Notes under the pieces: generated by a model
The model's database searches: none
Told to the model about the DNA's origin: nothing
Seen by the model: the letters and a program-made list of their open reading frames with translations, nothing else
Program-made: the position numbers and the translations under genes
Part shown: positions 21,771 to 33,588 of the stretch, piece by piece
Layout: each line of letters starts with the position of its first letter
Numbering within the stretch: the stretch's first letter is position 1
Assembly: GCA_030272155.1 (NCBI GenBank)
Contig: CP126202.1
Span: 2,356,001-2,420,000 of the forward strand
DNA length: 64,000 bases
Direction of reading: 5' to 3'
From: Tetradesmus obliquus
Taxonomy: Eukaryota > Chlorophyta > Chlorophyceae > Sphaeropleales > Scenedesmaceae

Positions 21771-24700
21771 TCACCTGCAACCCATGCAAGTGGTATTGTA
21801 AGGGATGGACACAAGCTCAGTCACTGGAATTTGACCCACAGACTGCATGTGCACCGGGGCACTGTTGTTTGCTTCATTTGTGGACGCGCTGCCTGCTTCA
21901 TTTGGTACAGCTGCGGCAGTGACAACCTCCTCGCCCTCGTTGCTGGCTTCACTTGGCGCAGCAGTGTGTCCACACTCAAGACCATTGTTTTCCACTGGTG
22001 TCTCTTGACCATCAGCTGAAGTGCGGGCAACAGGATCAGCATTGCTGCTGCCAGCATTGTCTGCTGACAGGTCTGCGACTGCAGGCCCAGGGGCAGGGCT
22101 GGACCCAATAGCGGCAGCAGCGCTTCGCAGGTCATCCACTGCTGCTGAGTGCTTTTGAGGTGGCACGTTGTGTGCAGCAGCTGTCTTCACAGATGGTTCA
22201 GGGCTGGATGCCAGGGCAGCTGCATTGGGTGAAGGTGACTGCGCGCCAGCAGCGCTGGTGTTGGAGGTGCTGTCTTCCAGCTGTTGCTCATTCAGGGCTG
22301 AAGATGTGTTGGCCGGCGCTGTGCTGTTGGATGCTGACGGATTTACGGCCCACAGCACAGTTGTGTTGTCGCCTCCTGGCTGCTGCTGCACTGCAGGGCT
22401 TGTAGGTGCATTTGTCGTGGCATCAGGGGCTGGCACTGCAGCGTTAGTCTCGTAGCTGTTTGACAAGTTGATGCTGTTGTCTCCAGCAGCTGGCTCGTCA
22501 ACGCTAGCAGGACTGGTGCTGTTGTTGTTTGCTGGTGGCGTGTTGATGGCTGCAGGGCTGGTGGCGTTGGCGGCAGGGGCGCTTGGCTTGACAGTGTCAG
22601 AGATGGCGGGACTGCTGCTGTTGCTGGCGGCTGGCTCAACCTGAACTATAAGTGTAGGGCTGGCAGGGGAGGGAGTTGCAGCAGGTATGGTCTGCACAGG
22701 AGCTGGCAGTGTGTTGCCTTGCACTGCGGGGGCTGGTGAGGGCAGTGCTGGCTGTGCCACTGCAGCCGGTGGGGCGGCAGCAAAGCTGTTGTTGTTCCAA
22801 GGGGGGATGTTGATGCGGGATGGCTCCGCCCGCACACTGCTCTGAACACCTGCGCACAGCAACAGGAAGACACAACGCGCTGGTCGGTTAACTCGAAAAC
22901 AGACAGTTTTGCCGATGCACCTCTCGGCTGCCTGTACTGTACGCTGCTTCTCACAATGTGCTGCTGCTGCTCATGACCAGCAGCACTGCCAGCAACTTCC
23001 ACCACAACACGACACTTATTATTATGAAGTCAAAAGCTGTATGTCTGGCGAGTCAATGCCAGAAAACATTGACCGGCGAGATGCTGGGCACAGCTCTAAT
23101 GACAGTGTAACACAGTTCCAAGCACGTATGCCACCTTACCCTTGCGGTATTCTCCAGCCATCAGCCTGCACTGCCAGCTGTCGGCACTGCCAGCAGACAC
23201 CCAGTAGCCCAGGCAAGCGGACTGCGCATCACAAGCATCCCTGCACTTGCTGGGGATGGTGGCGCTCTCGATTGCTGCACTGTTGCCCAGCTGCGCATCC
23301 GCCACTGCAGGTCAAAGCAGGCAGACAGTGCAGCACAGAACAGTGAGAACAAGCAAAAGTGGTTTTCTGAGCATGTCAGCAACACGAGTTCGCTAATTCT
23401 ACCATTTGCTTTGAGCTCTCCTGCCTTGCGCCATCCCAACAAGCGAGCCACGGGCGGCTAGCCTCCATACAGCAGTGGCCTTCATGCTCACTCACCTGCA
23501 TTTGCTGGCCACACGATGTAGTCGGAGGTGGCAGCGACCTTGTATGCCATGTAGGTGTCAGCGCTGGGGTTGGCTGTAGTGTTCTTCAGCCAGCAGCCGT
23601 CGCTGCCATCTGTCTGCTGAGTCCGGAACACCCAGAAGTGGCAGTTGCTGCTGCAGGCCGCCTGGCAGCTTGCTGCGTCCGCTGCTGCTGCCGCAAAGCT
23701 GATGGAGGAATCACCGGCCAATGTGTTGAAGGCGATGCTGCTGTAAGGCTGCACTGAGCTGAAGCGGGGGATGCAGTCAGTGGAGTCGGTTGACAGTGCT
23801 GGGCTTGTGAACCTGCGGCCAAACATACAGGGCAAAGCCAACGGCAGGAGCAGGTGTTGCTTCAGGAAATGGGCAATACCAGGTACAGCAGCACCAGCCG
23901 CGACACCACCTCTCAGGCCTTCCATCAGCAGCTGAAAATGGGAGCAAAATAGTGGTACCAAAAACAACACAAATTATAGCAGCAGTGTGCATCACTCAAA
24001 CACAAGAAGAGCCACACAGCAGCACTCACCCATCATCGCAGGCCACGCACGCGCCAGTGCCGCCAGGCGAGTAGAAGCCATACTCGCAAGCCGTGCATGT
24101 CTCAAAGTTGCTGTCCTGGGGCGAGCCAGTGCCCGCATCGCCAGCAGTGGAGCCCCAGCCAGGCAGGCAGGTGGTGCAGTCGTAGGGGGAGGCAGCCATG
24201 GGGTCTGAAGTGGAGCCAGATGGGCAGGCAATGCAGGAGCCGAAGCCACCGATGCTCCAGGAGCCTGCAGGTGAGAAGGTGTATGTGGCAACAGCAAAAG
24301 CAACAGCAGCAGCAGCAAATGATGAGTGGTGAACATCCAGCAGGTGCGAAAGCCTCCAATGGTCCAGGATCCTGCACAAGAGAGGACATGAGGCAGCAGC
24401 AGCGGTGGCAGCAGGGGCGACGGTGATTACCCAAGCATATAGACAGCATGCAGTACGCCTGCTGGAAGCCCTCAACTTCTCTGGTGCCATCAACGCTAGG
24501 TGATGTACACAATTGCCGCAAGTTGCATGCATGCAATAGCAGCAAGCATTATTGCAGGAGGATCACACGCCGCCGCATGCAGTTGAACCCACGCCAAGCT
24601 TCCAGTTGCAGCCACACGTCAACAGCAGCACACAAGGGTCGAGCTTTTCCTGCAAGCAGCAGCACATCCTGCAGGACTCACCGGCAGAGCAGGGCCTGGC

Positions 24701-25169
24701 AGTGCCGACTGTCATGACCTCCCAGCCAGGCAGAGCAACACAGTTGTAGACATTGGTGGACCCTGAGCGAGCTGTTGTGAGGCCCTCTCCACACTGCGCG
24801 CACGGCCTGCAGGCAGCATAGTTTTAGTGTAAGCAGAACTGAAAAGTGCAATGAGCGCCTTGTAAATATGAAGCGCAAATGGTTGTGAACAAAACTGTCG
24901 ACCTTGCAGGGGTCTGGCTGCGGAGACAAGGCTTGCTGCGGCAGCTGGGCGGTGCATTGTGTGCATCACATACCTCAAGTCGAAACCAGCGTTGTAATAG
25001 CCCGCAGGGCACTCAGATGCAATGCCATTCGCCCATCCATAGCCTGGCAGGTTGCTGCAGTTGGCGATGGAGGTGAACAGCATGGACTCGGCCGCTGCCT
25101 CGCGCTCGCTGGCGTTCAGTGCTAGGCCCAGAACATCGGGGGTTGTGGTGTCCTCAGGGCAGGGCTGTT

Positions 25170-25213
<44 letters not shown>

Positions 25214-27960
25214 GAGGAGGTGCAGCAGGCAATGCAGCCGTCAGGGTGCTGCCTGTCCATACCAGTAGATTCGTTGTGAGCGTTGAAGTGTTGACATCGC
25301 AAGTGCAAGCGATGCATGTGATCTGGCCATCTGCACCTGCTTGCTATGCACGTAGATCGTTTACGATCTTTGTAAACACGGCATGTCCTTGTCCCATGCT
25401 TTATATCTGCCGGCACCATGCACTTCATTAGCAGCCACAAGCCTGCCACATGCCCCACAGCTGCTGTGCTGAACACCCACAACAGCAGCCAATGCTGCTC
25501 ACCTGGCAAGCCGAAGGAGTCAGGCCATAGCGCGGCACAGCGACACCATACGTGCCAAACACGCACTTGCTGGCCACCAGGTCTCCGCTGTCGCTGGCCT
25601 TGCTGCCCCAACCTGCAGGGAGGAAGCAATCGTCCTCTGCAGTGGCACCTGGCTTGTCAGTGAGCAGCCCTGCGCCGCACGGCTTGCATTCCTCTGTGTT
25701 GAACCCGCTCTTGAACCAGCCAATTGGGCAGGTCACAGTGGCTGGCTTGGAGTTGTTGGATGGTGAGGAGGCGTTGAGGAAGTCTTGGGGCAGGCCAGTG
25801 GCGTAGTAGCCGACACCAGGAGGGGCGAGGCATGCGTATGGGCTGATGCTCTTGGTGGACTGCAGGACAGCACCAGCAGTGGAAACTCGGGCAGCAGCGT
25901 GTGGCTATATGTGCATCTTCAGATGTAGCTGGGTTGCCAGCATGGGGCAGTCGCCCAATAAAAAGCAGCTGGCACGCAGGTGACTGTATGCACTTCGGCT
26001 GCGGCTACGGAGACACTGTTCTGCAGGAACACACCTGTGTTGTGAGGCCAGCTGGGCAGGGCATGCAAACACCAGATCCTTCAGCGCTGAAGGTGCCAAC
26101 TAGGCAGGGTGCTGCTCCAATCACACGGCGCTCAGTGTCAAAGATAGCTTGGTAGCCAGCCAGGACAACGGAGCATGCAGCCGCGGTGGTTGCGCCTGTC
26201 GATGGTGTGGTAGTGCCAACTGGGCATGCCTGCAGGTTGCAGGACAGGTGTGCATCATGCGAAAGCAATGACCACAATGTTTCATGCTGCAACAAGGCAA
26301 GGTGTGCAGCAAGCGTGTGCAGCATGCTGTGCATGTAGGTACGGCAGAACAGGCGCTGCATGCAAAATGTGCTCCTGCCGTACTCAATTGCTTGCAGGAT
26401 CAGTTTGACACGGTTACCTTGCAGGATGTCTTCTTGTTGATGCCCTCCTTGTACGTGCCCACAGAGCATGGCATGGCTTGCTGGCCCTGCAGCAGCAGCA
26501 GCAGCCAAGTGCCAGGTCAGCAGGCAGTGTGTGAAGTTTTAGGCCTGGGTGGCGCAAGCATCATGCTGTGCAGATGCATGCATGCTGGTGCGAGACACAG
26601 TTGCAGAAAAGATGTTGAGACAACACAATACGCAGGATGTGATGTCAGCACCACAAACACGATGACTAGCTGCTAGCCTGACATGCTGACATCACACGTA
26701 CCCGGTAGAAGTGGCCAGCAGGTGCTGAGCAGTCAGCTACGCTCTTGGAGCCCTCCAGCTCAGTCACTAGGCTGCCTGGGCACTCTGCAAGGCACATAAG
26801 AAGCAAGCACGGCACTTTTAGTGCTCGAGTGCTTGAAAACATCCTTCCAGCAAGGGTGGGACAACTGCAAATGACAAACTGCTTGATATCACTATGCAGG
26901 CATGGCTCCTGCAAGCAGCATATTACTGCAGCACCCTGCTGCAGCCAGCCGATCCTGCATCTTGCAGGACACGTTCCTACAGCAAGGACACCTGGTTGCT
27001 TGCAGGAAGCATGACACAGCAGTCGGTACTGCATGCATCAAAACGTTACTGCCTAGACAGCTGCACCTTGCAGCAGTGCAACCGCAGCAATGGTTATATG
27101 GCCCATGCCCTTTGCAGGACAGCTGTCCTGCAGGAGGTGGGCAAGGATACTTGCATGACAGGCGATACTCAATCAGGGTGTTCTTGTTGCCTGCGGACCT
27201 CGCGCCTTCTCACCTGTGCAGTTTCGTTGGTTGCTGCCAGTGTTGTAAGTGGCCACAGGGCATGGTGCTGCAGTTGATGTGCCTGTCATGAAGGCAACGC
27301 CAGGCAGGGTGATGCAAGCAGTGCCGGTTGATGCTGTGGCGGACTTGGTGGTCAGGTAAGTGCCGCAGGACAGGCGAGAGATGTCACCACCGCTGCAGTA
27401 GCCACCCTTGCCACAAGGGATGCAGGAGCCGCTGAGGAGGTAGTATCCGGGGGAACATTCTGCATGGGTGGTGAAGAGGCAAACAGCAAGTGTGTAGCAG
27501 GTCAATACTCTTGGGGAGCAAAGTGTATCAGAGATGAGTGCTTGTTGCAGAAGAGCAGCACACGTGCCTGCAGAAGAGTGGGATTCAGGTCTAAAAGTCA
27601 GGCATCATAGATAAGCAGCAGAGCATGGATCTTGTCATCCTGCAAGCCTTGCTGCTGCTCCTCTGGATGCTGCTGCTTGGAAGAGCAAGTGAAGCAAGAC
27701 GAAGTCCCTTTTCCCTTACCGCACGATAGTGAGTTTACTGTTACTCGGTAGGCGGGTGGTGAGCAGGCTAGGCATGTCATAGCAGTGCTGTTGGTGATAC
27801 TGTTTGTGCCCAGCACCGAGCAGCTGCGGCACTGCGGATGCAGCTGTGTGCAGTTTTTAACTGATCTTTGTAGCAGCTTTCGGCTTGAAACCGGCTCGGC
27901 TAAGACGGTGCTGCAAAGCAGCAGCACGCCCAACACGCACAAACCGATTCGAGGCGTCAT
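21771..27960 (-). CDS. Array gene A: secreted GCC2/GCC3 (ephrin-receptor-like) and PAN mosaic with Pro/Ala/Asn stalk
   Basis: Begins at 27960 with a signal peptide (GLCVLGVLLLCSTVLA) and RKLLQRSVK, then CTQLHPQCRSC. About twelve exons follow, near 27460-27210, 26785-26704, 26494-26421, 26228-26035, 25862-25503, 25165-24977, 24806-24684, 24267-24032, 23812-23502, 23306-23140 and 22850-21771. The cysteine modules follow the GCC2/GCC3 pattern (CPxGxY, CxxC, GxTT, PGW/PGY). Two PAN/Apple-like modules follow: ADAASCQAACSSNCHFWVF with GCWLK, and CRDACDAQSACLGYWVS. The last exon is 360 aa of Pro/Ala/Asn/Ser ending PYNTTCMGCR. It is about 1,100 aa, secreted, probably a cell-surface or wall glycoprotein; the function is unknown. 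Exon edges are approximate. Unlike C and D, the segment ECPAGYYNAGFDLR is in one exon. Confidence 0.85.
25168..25220 (-). repeat. CTG (sense) array in gene A intron
   Basis: About 13 AGC triplets on the plus strand, read as GCT/CTG in the sense of gene A, just upstream of its PCPED exon's acceptor. Confidence 0.92.
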
Positions 27961-29811
27961 GACTAACGGTGCACTGTGCTAAATGATGCAGAATCGACTA
28001 AATATGCATGAACTAGATGCAGATTGAAACAAACGGATGCTGTTGAAAGAGGGGATTCGAGCTTCTTCTATATGAACAGGAGACTTGTGTTGAACCCTCG
28101 AGTTACTAACAAGTGTGTTACATTCAAACGTAGATCTGCCCTCAAAGCAGTCCGTCGACTGCATGTATTGTCTTTGCTAAAATTGCGATTGCAGTTTGTT
28201 TTATTTCCCTTGCACATCGCCCTAGCAGCGCTGTGGTGCTGCTCATTACGCTGTTACAGTGAGCCTCACTGTACACGCACATGTGCGCTGCTGTCACAGC
28301 ACAGTATACACTGTCACATGTGACAGTGGCCCCGCTCTGCGGCTGTGGCTGGTGTGCCATTCATGCAAAACGTATGCCAATGCTTGACATGAATTTGGTG
28401 GCCAGACGCAGCCTCCTGCAGCCACTAACGCAGTGTCTGCAGCCTGCATAATCCGATTATGACCCGGCGGGTCCCAAAGTTATGCACAGCCTCAGGTGGC
28501 ATCATAACTGATGCTACCAGGTCAGTGACCAGGCTGGTAACACTCGCTGAGCAGTACATATTTCCTGGCTTGCTGCCAGTAGTGCTCATCCTGATCCTGC
28601 AACAGTATCAGACAAGTTCTGCAACAGAGCAAGCGCTGGCTATGGTTGCAGCGCCGCCTGGCAATTGCTGCACACAGTACTGCCTAATCCCTCGACGCTG
28701 CCGCAGGCAGTACTGGCCAGAATTCGGTCACTAGTGACCCCCCACCCGGATAGGGCGCCGTGCCAACCCATACGCATTTTCAGCTGCTTGATGCAGTGCT
28801 ACCGTAGCAGGCTGCTGTATGTACTGCATTTGATATTGCATATGTATGCTATCTGCACGCATGTGTCAAAGCTGCATGCACAGCTTGGGGCTTTTCAGGC
28901 ACCGGACAAGATGACACCGCATGGTTGAGATAGGGGGCACAAAACTCGGGTTATGTGAACAGTGTGGCATTGCATCATCACCATCATGTTACCTTTCACG
29001 ACAGCAGCAAATGTGATGCAGCAGCACCTGCCACATGCCCTGCAGCAGCTGAAGGAGGCCCTCCTCTGAGAGAGCACTGCTGTGCGGTGCCTGCAAGCAT
29101 TGCGGTGGCTGCCCTCCACGGCCATGCATGTATATGATAGCCATCAATCAAACAAACTGCATTGTGCACTATCACATATCTCTGCAGCGAATCGTTCTAC
29201 ATATTCAGCAAAGATGAAAGTCACGACAATGACCGTCCTGTGCTCTGCGGTCTCTGAGATAAACAATGCTGAGCACGGTCAAAGAATGCTCAAGAAATAT
29301 ATGTAGAAACAAAGGCAAGCTGCACACCTTTGAAGCCGTTGGCAGCAACAACTGCTGAACCAAGAGGAACGTATCAAGTGCTGTGCAGGAGATGACACAA
29401 CCTCAGGCAGTACAGCATTGCCAGCAACTGGCAATACAGTGGATTCCAACACAACCAGGCTGCCAGAAAGAAACAAAGACAGAAAGAAGAAAGAAGAAAT
29501 AAACCAATCCAAAACGCCTTGTTATGAAGGCTCATGTTGCTGCTACTGCAGCAGCTGCTAGCATATGCATGGCTGTGCAGCGTGCTGATGCTGCCTGTAC
29601 TGGAACACGGTTCAGTCGTGTTAGGCAGGCGTTCATATGCTGTTGTGCTGCACCCACCATGTGTCCCACTTTACTCACCACTAAATGCACCACTGTTCTC
29701 AGTGGTTCCCAAAGCAACCAACTCGTGTCTGCGCATGTATCAGCCGTAACTTGTAGTGCTGCTCCTTTCACAGTTACACCCAACACATTCTTGTGCTGTT
29801 AATCCCAGAAA
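27961..29811. other. Intergenic between array genes A and B
   Basis: Holds the gene A promoter on its left. A TATTTA-like element (minus strand, 27999-28004) lies 40 bases before the ATG. There are palindromes at 28309-28328 and 28726-28739 (GGTCACTAGTGACC). A possible TGTAA for gene B (minus strand) lies at 29774-29778. No gene seen. Confidence 0.5.
28309..28328. promoter_or_regulatory. 20-bp perfect palindrome upstream of gene A
   Basis: CACTGTCACATGTGACAGTG reads the same on both strands. It is centred on CACATGTG and lies 350 bases upstream of the gene A start. It could bind a dimeric factor; no function is shown. Confidence 0.4.
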
Positions 29812-32800
29812 TCAAGGCTGCACAATGCGGCTGCTAGCAACTGACAGCGCCTCGCTTGCCTTCAGTGCATTGATCACAGTGCGGCTGCCCACCAGGTCAT
29901 TTCCAGACTTGAGGGCATAGCTGCCAGCAGAAACCTCAACAAAACCCCAGCAGGCAGCCAACATGTTACACGCCGCTGCTGCAGCAGAGCGGCTAGATGC
30001 TGTCTGCAAGGTAGCGCTGTCAAAGGGCAGCACTGTGCTTGCTGCATAGCTGTGCTTCACATACAAGCCAAATGCTACACTTTGGGCCCTCACCGTGCTG
30101 CTGCTGCTGCCGCTTGTGGGGGCTGCAGGGCCGAGGCCTGCAAAACTGACAGAGGCTGCTTGAGGCGCAGACAGGCCTGCAATCTGCACGCTTGCCATCT
30201 GCACACTTGATGCCGACACATCCAGTGTGGGTGGCAGCTTGTAGTACACTGCACGGTCGCTGCTGCTGCCAGCAGTAGAGGATGCAAACAGGAAGCAGCC
30301 AGGAATGTAGTCGCCAGAGTTATCGGTGTAACGGAACTCAGCAAAGTGGCAGGCCTCGGTTTGTGTGCAGGCCTCCACACAGCTGTCCAAGGTTGTGGCG
30401 GCGTGGCTGGTGACGCCGTTTGATTCAGAGGGAGTGACATAGCCGCTGAAGATTGAGTTGCCGGCAGAAGCATCCTGCAAGAGTGTTGCGCACAGCAGCA
30501 GAGGGGCAGCAGCACACACTGTGTGTGAGGCAGGCTGAGGGGGGCTGTGCAGGTGCAGCAGGCATACTGCATCACAGGGCATCGCTGACAGTGTCTGTGA
30601 GTTGCGCACAGCAGCAGAGGGGCAGCACCATACATTCGTAAGCGCACAGCAGCAGAGGGGCAGCACCATACATTCGTAAGCATACAGCAGCAGAGGGGCA
30701 GCACCATACATTCGTAAGCGCATGCATGTGTGTGAGGTTCGCTGCAGAGGGTTTTTACAGATTGTCAGCTGTGCAAGCTATGTCATGCGGCACTGCTACT
30801 TGCGGCTGCATGTGTTGGTGCAACAGCAGGTAGGGCATGTGTGTAAACAGCAGCAAGTAAGCTGACAACAATGACATCTAAAACATGCACACAGAATGTG
30901 CATCTTTTCTCACCAGCTGGACGGTGATGGGTGCGCACTGGTCAGCTGATGTACTGCCTGGTGACACTGTTGTGCTGCTGCTCACAAAGTCCCCCTGGGC
31001 TACATATGTGAAGGTCTTGGAAGGATACACAATGCACTCCCAGCTGCTGCGGCTGTTGCCATCCAAAAGGTTGGTAGATTGGCCGTCATTGAAGGATCCG
31101 CGGAGGCAAGCATCACACTGGCCGTATGCACTTGAGGAGCGGCCCTTGCCCCGGGTGCACACTGCAGGCATCATCAACGGGGGCAGCAGCAAGGCGTGTC
31201 AGTAGTGTTCAATGGTACACCTTTAGAAGCCACCTGTTTCTAAGGATGTGGTGGAGCGTGAGGCCTCAGCCGTACAGCAGGCAAGACATTGCTAGGCTGT
31301 TTTACATTACACAGTGGCAGTGACCAGGGATCGAAGCCCAGTGAGAGCAAACAATCTGTTGGGTTGCTGGTCACAGCTATGCTTGGGTTGCTTGAATACT
31401 ACTACATCACATGTAAACAGCACGGCTGACGTGCTGAGAATGATCCACTGCCTGCCACACAACCATAAACGGACGTGTCTAGAAAGTACATGCACACGCA
31501 CGCACCTTCAAGCAAGGCTGGACCCGGAGACCCCCCAACTGTGCCAGCCGCTCACCTGTGCACTGGCTGATGTCAGTGCTGCCAGCCTCCTCTAGGGTTT
31601 AGGTTTTGGATTTAGGATTAGGGGCACCCCCTTAACCCTAATCTCACCCTAATCTCACCCTAATCACCCTAATCTCACCTGTGCACTGGCAGATGTCTGT
31701 GCTGCCAGCCTCCTCAGTAGCACTGCCAGCAGGGCACGCCACGCAGCGTGCAGCAGTGTCACTGTGCAGGTTCTGGCTCTCACTGTAGCGCCCAACAGGA
31801 CACTCTGCCACCTCCAGCTGAGCTTGCTGCACAGCACTCAAGCCAGCCACGCCAGCGTCATACCACTGCGCTGCAGCAGTAGCACCGGCCTCATCAAACA
31901 CGCCGAAACCGTCGCTGACAAAGCAGTCGGTGGCCGCAACTTGCTGCGTAGAAACAGCTGTCGTGGTGCGGCCGGCTGCGCAGATCTGACAGGGAAGCAT
32001 TGAACCCCGGGCACTCCATGAGCCGGGCGAGCACTGCAGCGCAACTTGACCGTTCACGCCAAACCCTTCGGGGTTGAAGCAGACTGCTGCGTCGTTGCGC
32101 TGAGCAGCAGTAAGGGCTGGTTCAGTGATCATGTTGCGGCCGCAGGGCTTGCAGAAGCTTGTTGTGAGGCCGTTAGTGTGAGCAGAGGCCCCATAGGTGT
32201 TTGGCGGGCAGTCGGCTGCCCGCAGCATGCTTGGCGAAAGTGAGGCGAGGGAGTAGTCCGTGGCGAGGCTCTGGCCGGCAGTGATGTCTGTGGCACAGGG
32301 AAGGGATGGAGGGGCAGCAGGGGCATGGGGCAGCTGTCAGTTGCTGCAAGGTATTCTGTTTGCAATGATGTGTGCATGTTGATGCCGGTTTTGTTCTTGA
32401 ATGCAAAACCAAAGCAGGCACATGCGCACAGCTAACTGCATTGCTACACGCAACACCTTGCTGCCCAAGAGCTATCCTTGTCAGGACATGGCATGCAGAA
32501 GAGGTAGCAACGCAGCGCTGGTGCCGCTGCTGCTGCTGCTGCCACCAACAAAGGCTGCCGCAGTGCACTGCGTGCACAACACCTGCAACTATCAGCTGCC
32601 CCGCTGCACACAAAAGCAGCAATGCAATGCAGCATCACTTTGCTACTCACAGCATGCGTCAGGCGATGCTGCCACAAGCTCCACTGTGCTATCCGCGGGG
32701 TGCAGGTTCTCCTTTGTAGGCTCCGACAATACATTGGCTCCGCAGATCTGGCGATCCTTGGCCCCATTTGGCGTAGTGGCCCAGCCCGATCAGTACGTCC

Positions 32801-33087
32801 CAAACGTGCCAAAAGCAGCATCAATACCATACTGCGCTGCAGCAATGCTGCTGGGGCACAATAGCATCTGGCTGGCACTGGATGAGGGTAGGTAGTATCC
32901 TGGCGGTGCTGCACATGCGGACTTGGACTTGGAGGCAACAGCAGCAGTGGTGTAACCGCCGCACGAGGAGCATGGGGTTGGCCCGCTGATCTGTCCGCCG
33001 GGCCAGTAGCTGCCGAAATCGCACTCGTCAGCATTGTAGGCAAAACCGGCGGCGTCCCACTGCGCAAAGTAGCCGGCGAGGACGACT

Positions 33088-33122
<35 letters not shown>

Positions 33123-33555
33123 TTCATGCACACAGGTGGTCAGCAGCACATCTCATGTACGGGATGAGGGTCTCCTGCACTGCCAGTGCGTGCGAGCAGA
33201 GCCACTGCCCGCTCTTGTCAAGCAGCAAGGCTGACCAGGTTCTGACCAGCATTTGACCAGCATTTGACCAGCGTTTGACCAGTGCTGGACCAGCGTATGA
33301 TCAATGCAGACGCTGCATTACTGTAGAGCCCAGCACAGTGCGGTTACAGCGCGGCTCACCTGTGCAGTCCTGGCGGCGGGCAGAGCCTGCTGCAAGCGTA
33401 CTGATGCCTGCCCCACATGTGCTGCAGCTGGTGGTTTGGGAGTAAGGCAGTGTGCCCTCGCGGTAAGTGCCCATCGGGCAGGGCTTCACAGCACCAGCAT
33501 CATAAAACTTGCCGGGCGGCACCACTGCAGCAGCAGAGATGAGGTGAGCAAGGGC

Positions 33556-33588
<33 letters not shown>

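Noticed and set aside
31314..31350. B-box match GGATCGAAGCC as a tRNA gene
   Set aside because: The T stem mostly pairs but no matching acceptor strand or A box exists upstream.
31592..31680. True interstitial telomere or chromosome end
   Set aside because: Units are imperfect, mixed in length and lie inside an intron with coding exons on both sides; a donor-derived minisatellite explains them.
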